A stretch of 64,000 nt of DNA from Lachnospiraceae bacterium (GTDB taxonomy: Bacteria; Bacillota; Clostridia; Lachnospirales; Lachnospiraceae). The number at the start of each line of letters is the position of its first letter. The first letter of the stretch is position 1. The notes under the pieces are model-generated. The model was not told the DNA's origin, did no database searches, and saw only the letters and a list, made by a program, of their open reading frames with translations. The translations under genes were made by a program, and so were the position numbers. The stretch is taken from positions 41,717 to 105,716 of the forward strand of contig JAFQUB010000050.1 in NCBI GenBank assembly GCA_017408735.1, read 5' to 3'. Shown one piece after another: positions 37,845-47,640 of this stretch.

Positions 37845-37874
37845 GACTGGGAGTTTGTACACAAACTCCCAGTC
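37845..37874. promoter_or_regulatory. 14-bp perfect inverted repeat at the pur operon transcription start
   Basis: GACTGGGAGTTTGT and ACAAACTCCCAGTC around a 2-bp centre. It begins at the predicted +1 (about 37871) of the purC promoter. It may be a repressor operator or a 5'-terminal RNA hairpin. It is not a purine riboswitch by sequence. It could also help terminate the upstream operon, which ends at 37924, though it lacks a T-run. Confidence 0.6.
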
Positions 37875-37877
37875 CAA

Positions 37878-37906
37878 ATTATATAACATAAAATTTAGAA
37901 AAGCAA
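37878..37906 (-). promoter_or_regulatory. Promoter of the pur operon
   Basis: On the minus strand, TTGCTT (37906-37901) and TATAAT (37883-37878) are separated by 17 bp. Confidence 0.65.
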
Positions 37907-37923
37907 CACCCATTTCAAGAATA

Positions 37924-39144
37924 TTAGATTGCCTCTACGGAATTGACAATATCCAGTATTTCCGGAGCATATTCTTTGTGTTTTTCTACCAGTTCTGAAA
38001 TTTCCTGTTTTGCTTCCTCCATAATCTGTTTATTATACTCCAGCTGTCTTCTGATTTTTTGTCTTCTCACAATCAATCTGTGACGAATTTCCACCATCTC
38101 TTTATTGTCGATAATGGCATTGACCTGAGACGGCCACACACTGGCATCCTGAATCCCGTATTCGGTAAGTTGTTTCACCAACTGCTCATTATAAAATTCC
38201 AAATCATCGCTGGCACGTTGGTAGCGGTCGCGTTCATCACGCTCCTTCATATAATTTTCCCAGATAAAATTTAACTCGTATGCATTTTTTACATTGTATT
38301 TCTCATAACTGTACTCTAACGCATTTGTTATATTTACATATTTAATTTTCGTGTGATTTAAAAGTCCAATAGCTTTATTCAAACAAAGTTCTGTATATTT
38401 CAATTCATAATCGGCATTTTTCAATTTCATAAAGAGCCCTGCGGTTATCAGTACCGCTGCAAACATGGATACAAAATAAGCAATCTGTACTTCTGCTTCA
38501 AATATCATCTGAAATGCCCCGATTAACACGATAGCCGCTATCAGTGTGGCAAAAGCAATCACAGACATTCCTTTTAGATTCTGCTGTTCCTGCACAATAT
38601 CTCTCTTGCGGATATTCTGTGCTGCCTTTTCATTTTCCAAATGACGCATATCTGATTTTAGAATTTCCCGGTACTTTTCATTTTCAACCATCCGTTTTAA
38701 CACATCCGGAATTTCTTCTTCGTGATTTTCCGCAAACCAGTATTGCATATCTGTAATCTTGCTGACGGTTTTCTGAAGACCTTTCCGCTCATCATTCAGA
38801 CTAAGTATTTTTCGCACGGTGGAATTCACAGCTACTTTTGTATCCTCCGGCATTTCTTCAATCATCTGCATATCATTCAGGTATGCCGTTACAAGATTGT
38901 ATTCTAACTTTGCATTCTCCGTTTCGTTGGAGGCTTCCACCATCTGCTCGCAACAATTTCTTACATACTGATTACGTTCCTCCGAATTATCCATATCAAC
39001 CTTCTGTTTTTTAAAGGTAACTGTTTCTTGCGGAACTACACTTTCTTCCTCCTGCAAAACGGTTTCTTCCATCTGTACTTCTTGTTCTTCCTGCTCTATT
39101 TCCTTTTTTCTGATTTTTTTCAAAAACCATTCTGTTATTTTCAT
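37924..39144 (-). CDS. Coiled-coil membrane protein, last gene of the five-gene c-di-GMP/scaffold operon
   Basis: 406 residues, no family recognised. A Glu-rich N-terminal part (1-60) is followed by a long coiled coil (about 70-195), a two-helix membrane hairpin (about 196-245, AFATLIAAIVLIGAF and YFVSMFAAVLITAGLF), and a second coiled coil to the C-terminus. Both coiled coils should face the cytoplasm. It begins 5 bp after the TPR-like gene, so it is probably the membrane anchor of a cytoplasmic complex made by this operon. RBS GAGGGGTAAAAGCT. Confidence 0.72.
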   Translation of the reverse strand: MKITEWFLKKIRKKEIEQEEQEVQMEETVLQEEESVVPQETVTFKKQKVDMDNSEERNQYVRNCCEQMVEASNETENAKLEYNLVTAYLNDMQMIEEMPEDTKVAVNSTVRKILSLNDERKGLQKTVSKITDMQYWFAENHEEEIPDVLKRMVENEKYREILKSDMRHLENEKAAQNIRKRDIVQEQQNLKGMSVIAFATLIAAIVLIGAFQMIFEAEVQIAYFVSMFAAVLITAGLFMKLKNADYELKYTELCLNKAIGLLNHTKIKYVNITNALEYSYEKYNVKNAYELNFIWENYMKERDERDRYQRASDDLEFYNEQLVKQLTEYGIQDASVWPSQVNAIIDNKEMVEIRHRLIVRRQKIRRQLEYNKQIMEEAKQEISELVEKHKEYAPEILDIVNSVEAI

Positions 39145-39149
39145 AGCTT

Positions 39150-39986
39150 TTACCCCTCTGACATGCTTCTTCTATATTCCTGCTTATACTCATCAAAAAC
39201 TTTTTCCAAGGCCCAATAGTACTCTTGTACATATCCTAACTGCCGGTATTTCGTAACTTCATTCATCCGGTTACGTTTTGATGACTCTTTCTCATCAAGC
39301 AATGCCTGTCCCAACCGCTGTTCTAAGGCAAGTGCTGTTTCTTCCGGAACCATTTCCTCCGTTACTGCCTTCACATAATCTTCCTTGGGCAAATACATAT
39401 GCAACGCTAGAAGATAACAGGCATAACTTTCTTCATCCTTATTTTTTTCATAAGCCATATTATAATATTTTGCAGCTTTATCAAAAAAGAACATTCTGCT
39501 GTAGGTGGTGCCAAGATTATGATAGATATCGCCCGTTATTTTATCATCCTCAAGAATTTCCTCCCGCAAAATATTATTATATTCCACGGCAGCTTTTGCA
39601 TACTTTTTATGCTCTAGCAAAAAATCCGCTTTGGCTTTCCTTCTCACCACATTGCTCTTTCCTTCCACTTCCTTAAGTTCCGCTTCCAAATAAAGCAGTT
39701 CTTCCTCCGACAGATAGCCCACAGATTTCATAATGCATCGCACGAAGGCAGATAAACCTTCCTGCTTTTCAATCACTGCTCTAAGTTGTTTTGCCAGTGT
39801 TTCCATGCCTAGCTGTTGTTCTATAAAACTGCAAATCTGCTCTTTCATTATGCTTTTATCCAGCATATGAAGATTCTTCTTTAAACAATAACATATTTCT
39901 TCGATGGTGGACACAGATATTTGAAACTCCTTCATATAAAGGGGCGTTTCTGCTTTTTTGCCGCAACAAATTAACATTCTTCCCAT
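39150..39986 (-). CDS. TPR-like helical protein in the same operon
   Basis: 278 residues, all-helical, soluble. A TPR-like repeat is visible at about 130-200 (AAVEYNNILREEILEDD, IYHNLGTTYSRMFFFDKAAKYYNMAYEKNKDEESYACYL is the clearest region, with NLG and A at consensus sites). Probably a protein-interaction adaptor. It starts 1 bp after the actin/Hsp70-like gene and ends 5 bp before the membrane coiled-coil gene, which implies coupled translation and a joint complex. Confidence 0.72.
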   Translation of the reverse strand: MGRMLICCGKKAETPLYMKEFQISVSTIEEICYCLKKNLHMLDKSIMKEQICSFIEQQLGMETLAKQLRAVIEKQEGLSAFVRCIMKSVGYLSEEELLYLEAELKEVEGKSNVVRRKAKADFLLEHKKYAKAAVEYNNILREEILEDDKITGDIYHNLGTTYSRMFFFDKAAKYYNMAYEKNKDEESYACYLLALHMYLPKEDYVKAVTEEMVPEETALALEQRLGQALLDEKESSKRNRMNEVTKYRQLGYVQEYYWALEKVFDEYKQEYRRSMSEG

Positions 39987-39987
39987 T

Positions 39988-41277
39988 CTATCTCTCCTTT
40001 ATATGTCTTATATTACCATTTAATTTCTGTTCCAGTAACTGCAAATCAAATTCTTCTTTCCAAACTTTATGAGTTGCCTCATAAAATTGTCCAAATCCCA
40101 AATCTTCCACTTCTATAACGCCTTTATGTTTTTCTGTAAAATACAGTCTAAGCTGTAACCGGGATGCCTTTTCCTCTCGGTCCGGAAAATCCTTTAACGC
40201 AACTCTAATTACTTCCTCACATTTTCCATCCAGACTTCTGGCAAAAACCGCCACTTCCCTTTCACCGTCAGGAACAAATTCAATACTGCTTTCTGCTTCA
40301 TACCAGTGAAGTTCTGCCGATATCAGTTCATAGTCCATTTCTTCCCCATGGTATACTGCTTTTAAAAAGAAATTAACATGAAGCTGGTCATCTCCCAGAT
40401 ATAAATACTCCTGCTGCTTTACTCCTAATTGAAGCCCTGAAAACTGTAATGCACCAAGACCATATAAATTCTGCCCCCGGAACACACGTCTTCCCTGACA
40501 TAGCAGTTTCAACGTTTCCGGATACCAGCCTTCACTAAGCCCCTCACCGATAAGATACACTACCGCTGCCCTGTGCTGTAAAAACAGCTGTTTTGCATAA
40601 TTAAAAAACAGAGTATCTTCTTTTCCGACAATATCGGATTCCTTTTCTTCCACAAATAAAAGCTTGGGAACAGTTCCTTTATCTACGGTAAGCATTTTGG
40701 CTTTTACCTTTTCCTGACTATATTCCAATAATATGGTGCCGTGTTCCCAAGGCAGTTCCTCTTGAAATGCTGTGTAATAGGCAAAGCCTTCTTTATAAGA
40801 AATAAGGCGCAGGGCGGCTTTCGTAATCGGCAACCCTTCTGTTATGGTTTTCCACATCTGAATGGTTTCTTTGTCTATGTTTTCCACAGCAAAGGTACAC
40901 ATTTCAATTCTATCCAAAGGCACATAGGATAACACCAGCGCAAATGTTTTTCTTACATACATCTGCAACAGCAGTACCATCTGATACCGTTTTCCCTCTA
41001 ACTCTATCGTTTCCTGTTTTTTACTGCCTTCAAAAAGATTGGTTACCGGAAGGGCTTCTTCCTGTTCAATTTGTTTTATCGCTTCTTCACCATAATACCA
41101 CTGCTCAATTTTCTTCTTTTTCGCCAATACCATGGGAATTCTAATCTTCTCTCCCCCAAGTAGTGTGGGTACCGAAATAGGCTCCGGACCGTTTTCCGGC
41201 GAAAACAGGCTAATCTGACAGTACTCTTCTCCTAAATCATATCCTGCGTAAACTTTCCTTATTTCTTCTTTTTCCAC
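39988..41277 (-). CDS. Actin/Hsp70-like protein (DUF5716-like)
   Basis: About 429 residues. The N-terminal part looks like a divergent actin-fold ATPase: phosphate-1-like YAGYDLGEEYCQIS, YYGEEAIKQ, phosphate-2-like HGTILLEYSQEKVKAKM, and adenosine-loop-like VVYLIGEGLSEGWYPETL with YGLGALQFS. The last 130 residues look like an Hsp70 substrate-binding beta-sandwich (YELISAELHWYEAESSIEF, RLQLRLYFTEKHKGVIEVED). From memory it fits DUF5716, paired with DUF5717 in Lachnospiraceae. Start: GTG at 41277 after AAGGTGGTG, or GTG at 41289. It lies 13 bp (or 1 bp) after the giant scaffold gene. Confidence 0.7.
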   Translation of the reverse strand: MEKEEIRKVYAGYDLGEEYCQISLFSPENGPEPISVPTLLGGEKIRIPMVLAKKKKIEQWYYGEEAIKQIEQEEALPVTNLFEGSKKQETIELEGKRYQMVLLLQMYVRKTFALVLSYVPLDRIEMCTFAVENIDKETIQMWKTITEGLPITKAALRLISYKEGFAYYTAFQEELPWEHGTILLEYSQEKVKAKMLTVDKGTVPKLLFVEEKESDIVGKEDTLFFNYAKQLFLQHRAAVVYLIGEGLSEGWYPETLKLLCQGRRVFRGQNLYGLGALQFSGLQLGVKQQEYLYLGDDQLHVNFFLKAVYHGEEMDYELISAELHWYEAESSIEFVPDGEREVAVFARSLDGKCEEVIRVALKDFPDREEKASRLQLRLYFTEKHKGVIEVEDLGFGQFYEATHKVWKEEFDLQLLEQKLNGNIRHIKER

Positions 41278-41290
41278 ACAAATCACCACC

Positions 41291-44200
41291 TTATTTTATG
41301 GAAAATACATGTTCTGCAATGTAGTCTTCCTTTAAATATTTATCAATTAGTACCTGTAATGTTTTTTCATCCCGCATGGCATAACTGATTAACATGTCAT
41401 TCAACAACTCATACCGGCTTTCTCCCCTTCTGACCGGAACTTCTGAACGCATCAGCCTGCCACTTTCCACTACATTTTCTCCCTTTTCTCCATTTTCTGA
41501 AAGATAATATTGTAAGGCTTCTCCAAAAAACAAAATACATTCTTTGGTTTCCACCCCCGGATATACCTGTTTTAAGTCTTCCACCTGATATTCGTTATTC
41601 TGATTTTCTTCTTCTATATAATGAATTTTAGTCGTTCCCATTGGATTTTCTCTGTATTCTAACAAGGTTTTATCCAAAAGGAATACTTCCTCCGGCAAAT
41701 CATAAGGAAACTTTTTCAAAAACTCAAAATATTTTCGTTTCTGCAGCATTTCTGCCACCAAAGGCTTTAACACTGTCTCGCATTCTCTCATTTTGTCTTC
41801 CTGCTCTGAAAAGCCTTGTAACACTGCCAGTTTACAGATGTCCGGAAGTTCTTCCCCCTCTGCAAACATACGATACAAGCGATTCATTATCGACTCTTCT
41901 GTAATTTTCTGCTTTACAAAATATTCATAGGACTGATTAATAATGAAGGCTTTTTCAATGCTTGGTCTTGCCCCCTGCCTGATATAATCTTCAAAAATCA
42001 GTATCAGTTCTTCCACATGGGAATGGGCAAACAAAGACTGTACTAACAGTCGTTCTTCCAATTCATAATTGTCTAACTCTAATTCTTTAGAGGACTTCCA
42101 TACTTCCCGCATCTGTCCTAAATTCCCCTGATAATATTTTATCAGATAGGATAACAATGCTGTGTCATATTTTCCTTTGTCATAAAGATAATGACAAAGA
42201 CGGCAGAAATTTTCGTCTTCCTTATATTCTTCCGGATATTCTCTCAAGAATAAGCTACATACTCTTAAGAGTAATTTATTATTCACGCCTTCTGCACCAT
42301 AGGTAATCACATAATTATAAGACTTTTCATACATCTTCCTCATAATCATATATTCTATGATACGCACCCGGTCTTTCTGCGGAAGTTCTTCCAAAGCAAT
42401 TTCCAACAGATAGTTGTCCAGTTCTTCCATCTGGTCACTTTCGTAATAATAATCTGCGATTTTTCCGTAGAATTCTCTCTTTTCTTCCTGCTTTACAATC
42501 AGACTCTGAGAGATTCTTCGTAACTGCTGTACATTTTCACTATCTACTTTTAAATAGGAGCCGCGATCAAGCAATTTATGTATATAAATTCCAATTTCAC
42601 TTTTTGCCAGCCGGAAGCTTGTCATTTCCACTTCCTGATTCTGATACAATCTTATCGGTTCTGCCATAGTCTGTATCGGAAATCTTCTGCCATGTCCGTC
42701 TTCACCTAACAGTACATAGGAATTGTTATATATATTTACATAAGCTTCGCCCCTGGTACATGTAAAACTTTCTTCATAATATAAAGCTCCATGACGCACA
42801 ATAATCCGTTGTAAATTTTCAGCATCTACTTTGATTTTATGAACAAACATCACCGATGCCAATGCGTCTGCCATAGACTCATCCACATGCTCTTTTCTTA
42901 ATAAATGCTGATACAAATATGCCAAATCTTCATTTATGTGACGTTCCATCACTTCTTTAATGGCAAACTTCTCTATTTGTTCCTTATGCTTCTCCAATAA
43001 ATCACCGTACGCCTCCTTATTTTTCATAAGGTTTGCGTACAGATATGCTTTTTTCTTATAATCCAGGTCGCACTGGTACAGAAAATACATCATTACATTT
43101 CTTGGCAATACCGGATAAAAATCCGTATTGATGGACATCAGGTAATATTCATACAATCTTGTTATTTTTAATTCATTTCGTATTCCCAGTTCATACCAGT
43201 AGAAAAATTTGTTTTCCCTCTTGTCGTTTCGTATTAAAATACTGCAAACTGCCTGTACTGTTTCCACCGTAGGATATTTCACATAACATTCTGTCAATAT
43301 TCTATGAAGAATAGATGAAAACTCCGTTATTTTAGATGCCAGATATACAATTCTTTCCGCCATCTCCTGTGTAATCTGGTTATTTTTTACCGCCCACAGT
43401 ACCACTTCCATTTCAAAAGAATCCAACCGATTCAACACGCTGATATCTTTTCGCATAAGATTTACAGCCTCCATGTAAATCACAGGATTGTGACATCCCT
43501 GATTACAAAAAGCCTTAATATCATCATATTTTTTTTGTCGGTCTAACTCATAATCTTCCCTGATATACAGCCGTATCCAGAATAATTTCCAACTTTCCGG
43601 ATATTTTTTCTCCGTTTCTTCTACCATCTGTAAGGCTTTATCTCTGGTGCTTTCCCTTCCATCTGCCAATGCCAGCAGATACAGGTAATAACAGTAATTT
43701 TCTACATCATTCTTTTTTAAACTTTTTACATCGATGTAGTTTTTTAACACATCCCATGCTTCTTCCGTTCTTTTTTCCGCCAACAGCAACTGCACTTTAT
43801 ACAGTTCCAGAAACGCCTTCACATCGGAATTTTCCTGCTCTCCGCCAATAATTTCCATGGATGTTTTTACCCAGGTATTACTGTTCATTTTTCTGGTACG
43901 AAAAGCAATATAGGCTTCCGCCAACTTCGCCAGAATATATTTTTCTGCATTTTTCTTTCCAGCGGACTCCCCTTTTTTTCCGACAATAACCGTAAATTCC
44001 AACCGCTGCCTTGGGGTAGAAAAACTCAAACGCCCCATATTTTTGCCCTCATGGAGCATATCGTATTTGATATAATATTGAAACGGACAAAGGCTTCCCA
44101 CAAAATCTTCCTCATGAAGATAATTTTTATATGGAACCAAAAATGGTACGTCCGACTCCACCACAACCTCAAAATAACCCTGATTTTTCTTTGTGAGTGG

Positions 44201-44833
44201 AACAGTTTCCCGCACATCACCAGATATTTCGCACAAAGTTTCCTGTTGTTTTCCCACCTCGAAAAAGACAGGTGCTTTCTTTCGAATAGCAATAAGGAAT
44301 TCTTCCATAGCATAATTTTTATCTGAGTTTTCTAAAAGCCCTTCATATAATGGAAGAAACTGTTTATCATGTTTGGAAAAAATTTTAGGAAACTGACTGC
44401 TTTCAAATATTTTCAGCGCTTCGCCCCAGGAATTCTGTGCCAAATTAGCAAAATGAAATAGATTTTTGATACTTCCCATAGAAGAATCCATATGACATTT
44501 CTCAACTGTTGCCACAAAAGGAAGACTGTACTCTCCTGCATTACAGATGATTTCAAATCTTCCTTTGATGACCTCGCCTTCGCTCATGCCAAGACTGTTA
44601 AATTCAAATTCAATTACATTATGAGTTCCGGAAAAGGAATTAGACATACAGCGCATTCTTGGTGAGGAAACAGTAAGAAACCCTTGAATTTCACGGTTTC
44701 CATTAATTTCAAAAGTCCCCTTGTAATTTTCTCCCTGATACATGTTACATTCCACTCTCGATGTAGACAATGTCAATTCAGGCAGCTCGTATTCAAACTG
44801 TTCCCTGCTGTATTTTTCCAAAGATATGTACAC
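41291..44833 (-). CDS. Giant cytoplasmic helical-repeat scaffold (DUF5717-like)
   Basis: 1180 residues without signal peptide or TM. Two Ig-like beta modules (about 8-112, FKGTFEIN-type strands, and about 205-300) are separated by a helical segment. The rest, from about 310, is an alpha-superhelix of TPR-like repeats (KVQLLLAEKRTEEAWDVLKNYI, NYCYYLYLLALADGRES), with a short beta insertion near 690-760. It resembles DUF5717, seen next to DUF5716 (family name from memory). The GTG start at 44833 uses GGAGG located in the last codons of the upstream GGDEF/EAL gene. The lack of an export signal is notable for its size. Confidence 0.72.
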   Translation of the reverse strand: MYISLEKYSREQFEYELPELTLSTSRVECNMYQGENYKGTFEINGNREIQGFLTVSSPRMRCMSNSFSGTHNVIEFEFNSLGMSEGEVIKGRFEIICNAGEYSLPFVATVEKCHMDSSMGSIKNLFHFANLAQNSWGEALKIFESSQFPKIFSKHDKQFLPLYEGLLENSDKNYAMEEFLIAIRKKAPVFFEVGKQQETLCEISGDVRETVPLTKKNQGYFEVVVESDVPFLVPYKNYLHEEDFVGSLCPFQYYIKYDMLHEGKNMGRLSFSTPRQRLEFTVIVGKKGESAGKKNAEKYILAKLAEAYIAFRTRKMNSNTWVKTSMEIIGGEQENSDVKAFLELYKVQLLLAEKRTEEAWDVLKNYIDVKSLKKNDVENYCYYLYLLALADGRESTRDKALQMVEETEKKYPESWKLFWIRLYIREDYELDRQKKYDDIKAFCNQGCHNPVIYMEAVNLMRKDISVLNRLDSFEMEVVLWAVKNNQITQEMAERIVYLASKITEFSSILHRILTECYVKYPTVETVQAVCSILIRNDKRENKFFYWYELGIRNELKITRLYEYYLMSINTDFYPVLPRNVMMYFLYQCDLDYKKKAYLYANLMKNKEAYGDLLEKHKEQIEKFAIKEVMERHINEDLAYLYQHLLRKEHVDESMADALASVMFVHKIKVDAENLQRIIVRHGALYYEESFTCTRGEAYVNIYNNSYVLLGEDGHGRRFPIQTMAEPIRLYQNQEVEMTSFRLAKSEIGIYIHKLLDRGSYLKVDSENVQQLRRISQSLIVKQEEKREFYGKIADYYYESDQMEELDNYLLEIALEELPQKDRVRIIEYMIMRKMYEKSYNYVITYGAEGVNNKLLLRVCSLFLREYPEEYKEDENFCRLCHYLYDKGKYDTALLSYLIKYYQGNLGQMREVWKSSKELELDNYELEERLLVQSLFAHSHVEELILIFEDYIRQGARPSIEKAFIINQSYEYFVKQKITEESIMNRLYRMFAEGEELPDICKLAVLQGFSEQEDKMRECETVLKPLVAEMLQKRKYFEFLKKFPYDLPEEVFLLDKTLLEYRENPMGTTKIHYIEEENQNNEYQVEDLKQVYPGVETKECILFFGEALQYYLSENGEKGENVVESGRLMRSEVPVRRGESRYELLNDMLISYAMRDEKTLQVLIDKYLKEDYIAEHVFSIK

Positions 44834-44835
44834 TG

Positions 44836-47526
44836 TTACTTAATTCCTCCACTGTTAAAAATATACTTCGTTTCGAATTCTTCCAAAGAAATCGCTCTGT
44901 CGAAGTAGAACCCCTGTATATATTCAATGCCCATATGTCGGACAATTTCAAGTTGTTCTTTTTGCTCAATTCCTTCCACACATACCTGAAGTCCTAAAGC
45001 TACCGCCAGTTCACTTATCATTTTGATAAATGCTTTGGCATAATCATCCTGTTCCAATTCTGTCACAAAGGTTTGATCAATCTTAATCATATCCAAAGGT
45101 ATTTCTTTAATATGATTCAAAGAAGAATACCCTGTTCCAAAATCATCCAGCGCAATCCTGATACCCAGCTTGCGAATTTCCGAAAGTACACGTTTCATTC
45201 GATTCATATCATTAATTGCCAGACTTTCTGTCACCTCTAAAGTAAGGTTTTTCGGATTAATTCCTGTTTCTTCCACAGTTGTCTTGATAATGTCTACAAT
45301 ATCATTTTGCAATAACTGTACTACGGACAGATTTACATTTACCTTGTAATCCGGATGTCCCAGTTCATTCCAGTTTCTACAGGCTTTACATGCCTGACGC
45401 AATACGTAGGTACCGATTGGGTTAATCAGTCCAAGATACTCTGCAAGCGGAATAAATTCGCCCGGTGAAACAAATCCCATTGTGGCATGTTTCCAACGAA
45501 TCAATGCTTCTGCACCGGTGCAATGCACCTGCTTATCCTCTCCCACACGGATAATTGGCTGATAGTAAACAATAAAATCACGGTATCCGTCATTACTGGA
45601 ATCACGCATATTTTTTTCCATATCGAAACGTTTTAAAGAAGTTGATACTGATTCTTCTGTGTAGTGATGAATTCTGTTCTTCCCGGCTTTCTTTGCCTCA
45701 TACATGGCAATATCTGCCTTCTTAATCAAATCACCGGCTTCCTCTCCATCTCTTGGAAAATCCACCACACCAAGACTCATGGTACAATAATAATCTGCTC
45801 CATTCAGATACCATGGCTTGTTAAAATTCTTCATCAGACGATTCAATATATCATCTTTTTTGAAATAATATTCTTCCGGAATGATAATAATAAATTCATC
45901 GCCGCCCATGCGGTAACATGTCCGGGCAATCTCCGGTACATTTCTCAAACGGGAGGATATTTCCTGCAGCAAGATATCACCATACTGATGTCCCAATCCA
46001 TCGTTGATATTCTTAAAATTATCCATATCCATATAAAACAGGGAACCTTGGGTTCCACGTTTTTTCACGTCTGCCAGATATTTTTTCAAATCATGTTCGC
46101 AGCGCATGCGGTTGTATAATCCCGTCAGGAAATCATTGTTTGCCTGCTGTTCCATTTTTTTCTGATAATTACGCTTGTCCGTCACATCAAAACCGGTACA
46201 GAGAATGGCTTCTCTGCCATCCACCCAGGTAAGCTCTGTATAATATAAGTCATACCAGCGTTTGGTATTTTCCTCATAATACTCCGTATATTTGGAATGA
46301 TAATTATTCTTTTTCCCTTTAAGGAGCACTTCACAAAGAGTTCCATTTTCCAGTTCTTTTGCAAAATTTTCACTGATAATTTTATTTAAAAACAAGATTT
46401 CATCTGTATTCTTGTCTGTAACTAAAATTCCACTTCCCACATTTTCTAAAATTTTAGACAGAGAAGCATAAGAACCCGCCAAAGAATCCTTAGCAATCCG
46501 CTTTGCAAGGATACTTTGAATAATCTTTGCCACATCTCCTAAAAACTGTATGTCTGCCAATTCCCACACACGTTCTTTGGATGTTTCCATAAAATTCACA
46601 TACATAGCTACTTCATCATTCACATAAACCGGAAGAGCAGCTATCGCCTGAATTCCATATTCCGAAAATTTCTGGCGGCTGAAAGCCGGAAGCTGCATTC
46701 CTGAGGAAATAAACACCGGGCGCTCATTGTTCAATGCCCATTCGCTGTTTAAAATCTTTTTCCCATCCTGAAAACAATTTTTTTCTTCCTGTTCTGCCCA
46801 ATGACAAATAATTTCCAGACATTCTTCTGCTTTATGTACTCTAAATACATTAGCAACGTCTGTACCCAAATATCCACCTGCAAGTGTAATAATATTTTGC
46901 ACCAGAACTTCAAATTCATCTGATAATTCCAGATTACGCACAATCGCAGTCATTGTTTCATTTTTGCGAAGTTCTTCTTTCATTTTCTGCTCTGCCATTC
47001 TGCTCTTCTGAGCTTCTTCCTTGGCATTCATCACAAGAAAAGCTTCCGCAAATAACTTACGCACCAAAACTCTGGACAACTCCATTCGGATGCTCATTTC
47101 ATCTCTCGTTACCCGCGTTGTTACCTTTGCCCACTGCCCGGCTTCTTCCTCCGGTATCTCTACATCTTTTAACACCGCATAACTGCACCACAAAATAATC
47201 GGTTTGCTGCCAACGGCAATGGCGGTTCCGATTAATTTCACCCATGGAAGATCCGTATCCACCACAATCTGTTCTTCATAGGGATTGTTTCTCAATTGTT
47301 CTACCAACATATCATAATAGCTTGGCTTTACATTCTCTAAAATAAAATCAAGCTCATCCTGCTCCCCCGAATATTCTGTAATACGACTCCCCTCTGCATC
47401 TGAACAAACAACAAAAAGCTGTGCAACTTGTGCATAGCTATCTTGTATATACTGTAATTCCTCTCCTTGTATCAGGGAGGAAAATTTTTGAAGTTTTAAA
47501 TTTCCACCACTGTTGTCTATACCCAT
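44836..47526 (-). CDS. GAF-PAS-GGDEF-EAL c-di-GMP enzyme
   Basis: 896 residues from the ATG at 47526 (AGGTG upstream); a TTG extension to 47556 is less likely. Order: N-terminal region (1-200), GAF domain (about 205-350), PAS (about 360-465), GGDEF with intact RMGGDEF active site (about 480-640), EAL with EALIRW, NVNLSVVQL, EVTES, DDFGTGYSSL and KIDQTFV (about 655-896). Both catalytic domains look active, so it could make or break c-di-GMP; the EGVETxxQ loop is altered to EGIEQKEQ. No TM segments. First gene of the five-gene operon; 2-bp gap to the scaffold gene. Confidence 0.9.
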   Translation of the reverse strand: MGIDNSGGNLKLQKFSSLIQGEELQYIQDSYAQVAQLFVVCSDAEGSRITEYSGEQDELDFILENVKPSYYDMLVEQLRNNPYEEQIVVDTDLPWVKLIGTAIAVGSKPIILWCSYAVLKDVEIPEEEAGQWAKVTTRVTRDEMSIRMELSRVLVRKLFAEAFLVMNAKEEAQKSRMAEQKMKEELRKNETMTAIVRNLELSDEFEVLVQNIITLAGGYLGTDVANVFRVHKAEECLEIICHWAEQEEKNCFQDGKKILNSEWALNNERPVFISSGMQLPAFSRQKFSEYGIQAIAALPVYVNDEVAMYVNFMETSKERVWELADIQFLGDVAKIIQSILAKRIAKDSLAGSYASLSKILENVGSGILVTDKNTDEILFLNKIISENFAKELENGTLCEVLLKGKKNNYHSKYTEYYEENTKRWYDLYYTELTWVDGREAILCTGFDVTDKRNYQKKMEQQANNDFLTGLYNRMRCEHDLKKYLADVKKRGTQGSLFYMDMDNFKNINDGLGHQYGDILLQEISSRLRNVPEIARTCYRMGGDEFIIIIPEEYYFKKDDILNRLMKNFNKPWYLNGADYYCTMSLGVVDFPRDGEEAGDLIKKADIAMYEAKKAGKNRIHHYTEESVSTSLKRFDMEKNMRDSSNDGYRDFIVYYQPIIRVGEDKQVHCTGAEALIRWKHATMGFVSPGEFIPLAEYLGLINPIGTYVLRQACKACRNWNELGHPDYKVNVNLSVVQLLQNDIVDIIKTTVEETGINPKNLTLEVTESLAINDMNRMKRVLSEIRKLGIRIALDDFGTGYSSLNHIKEIPLDMIKIDQTFVTELEQDDYAKAFIKMISELAVALGLQVCVEGIEQKEQLEIVRHMGIEYIQGFYFDRAISLEEFETKYIFNSGGIK

Positions 47527-47640
47527 ATCTCCACACCTGTCCCACAATAATTTCAAATCATACCATTATTCATTCTACATGAAAAAGCCCATGATTGCAA
47601 CCATTGTTTGTGCCGTATCCCCTCAATTTACTTCTGAAAA

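Noticed and set aside
37732..37871. Purine riboswitch in the purC leader
   Set aside because: The conserved purine aptamer core (TATAA ... GGGTTTCTAC-type joins) is not found; only simple inverted repeats are present.
37653..37913. 86-codon minus-strand ORF across the purC leader
   Set aside because: It covers the promoter, the inverted repeat and the start of purC in another frame; no RBS at its start.
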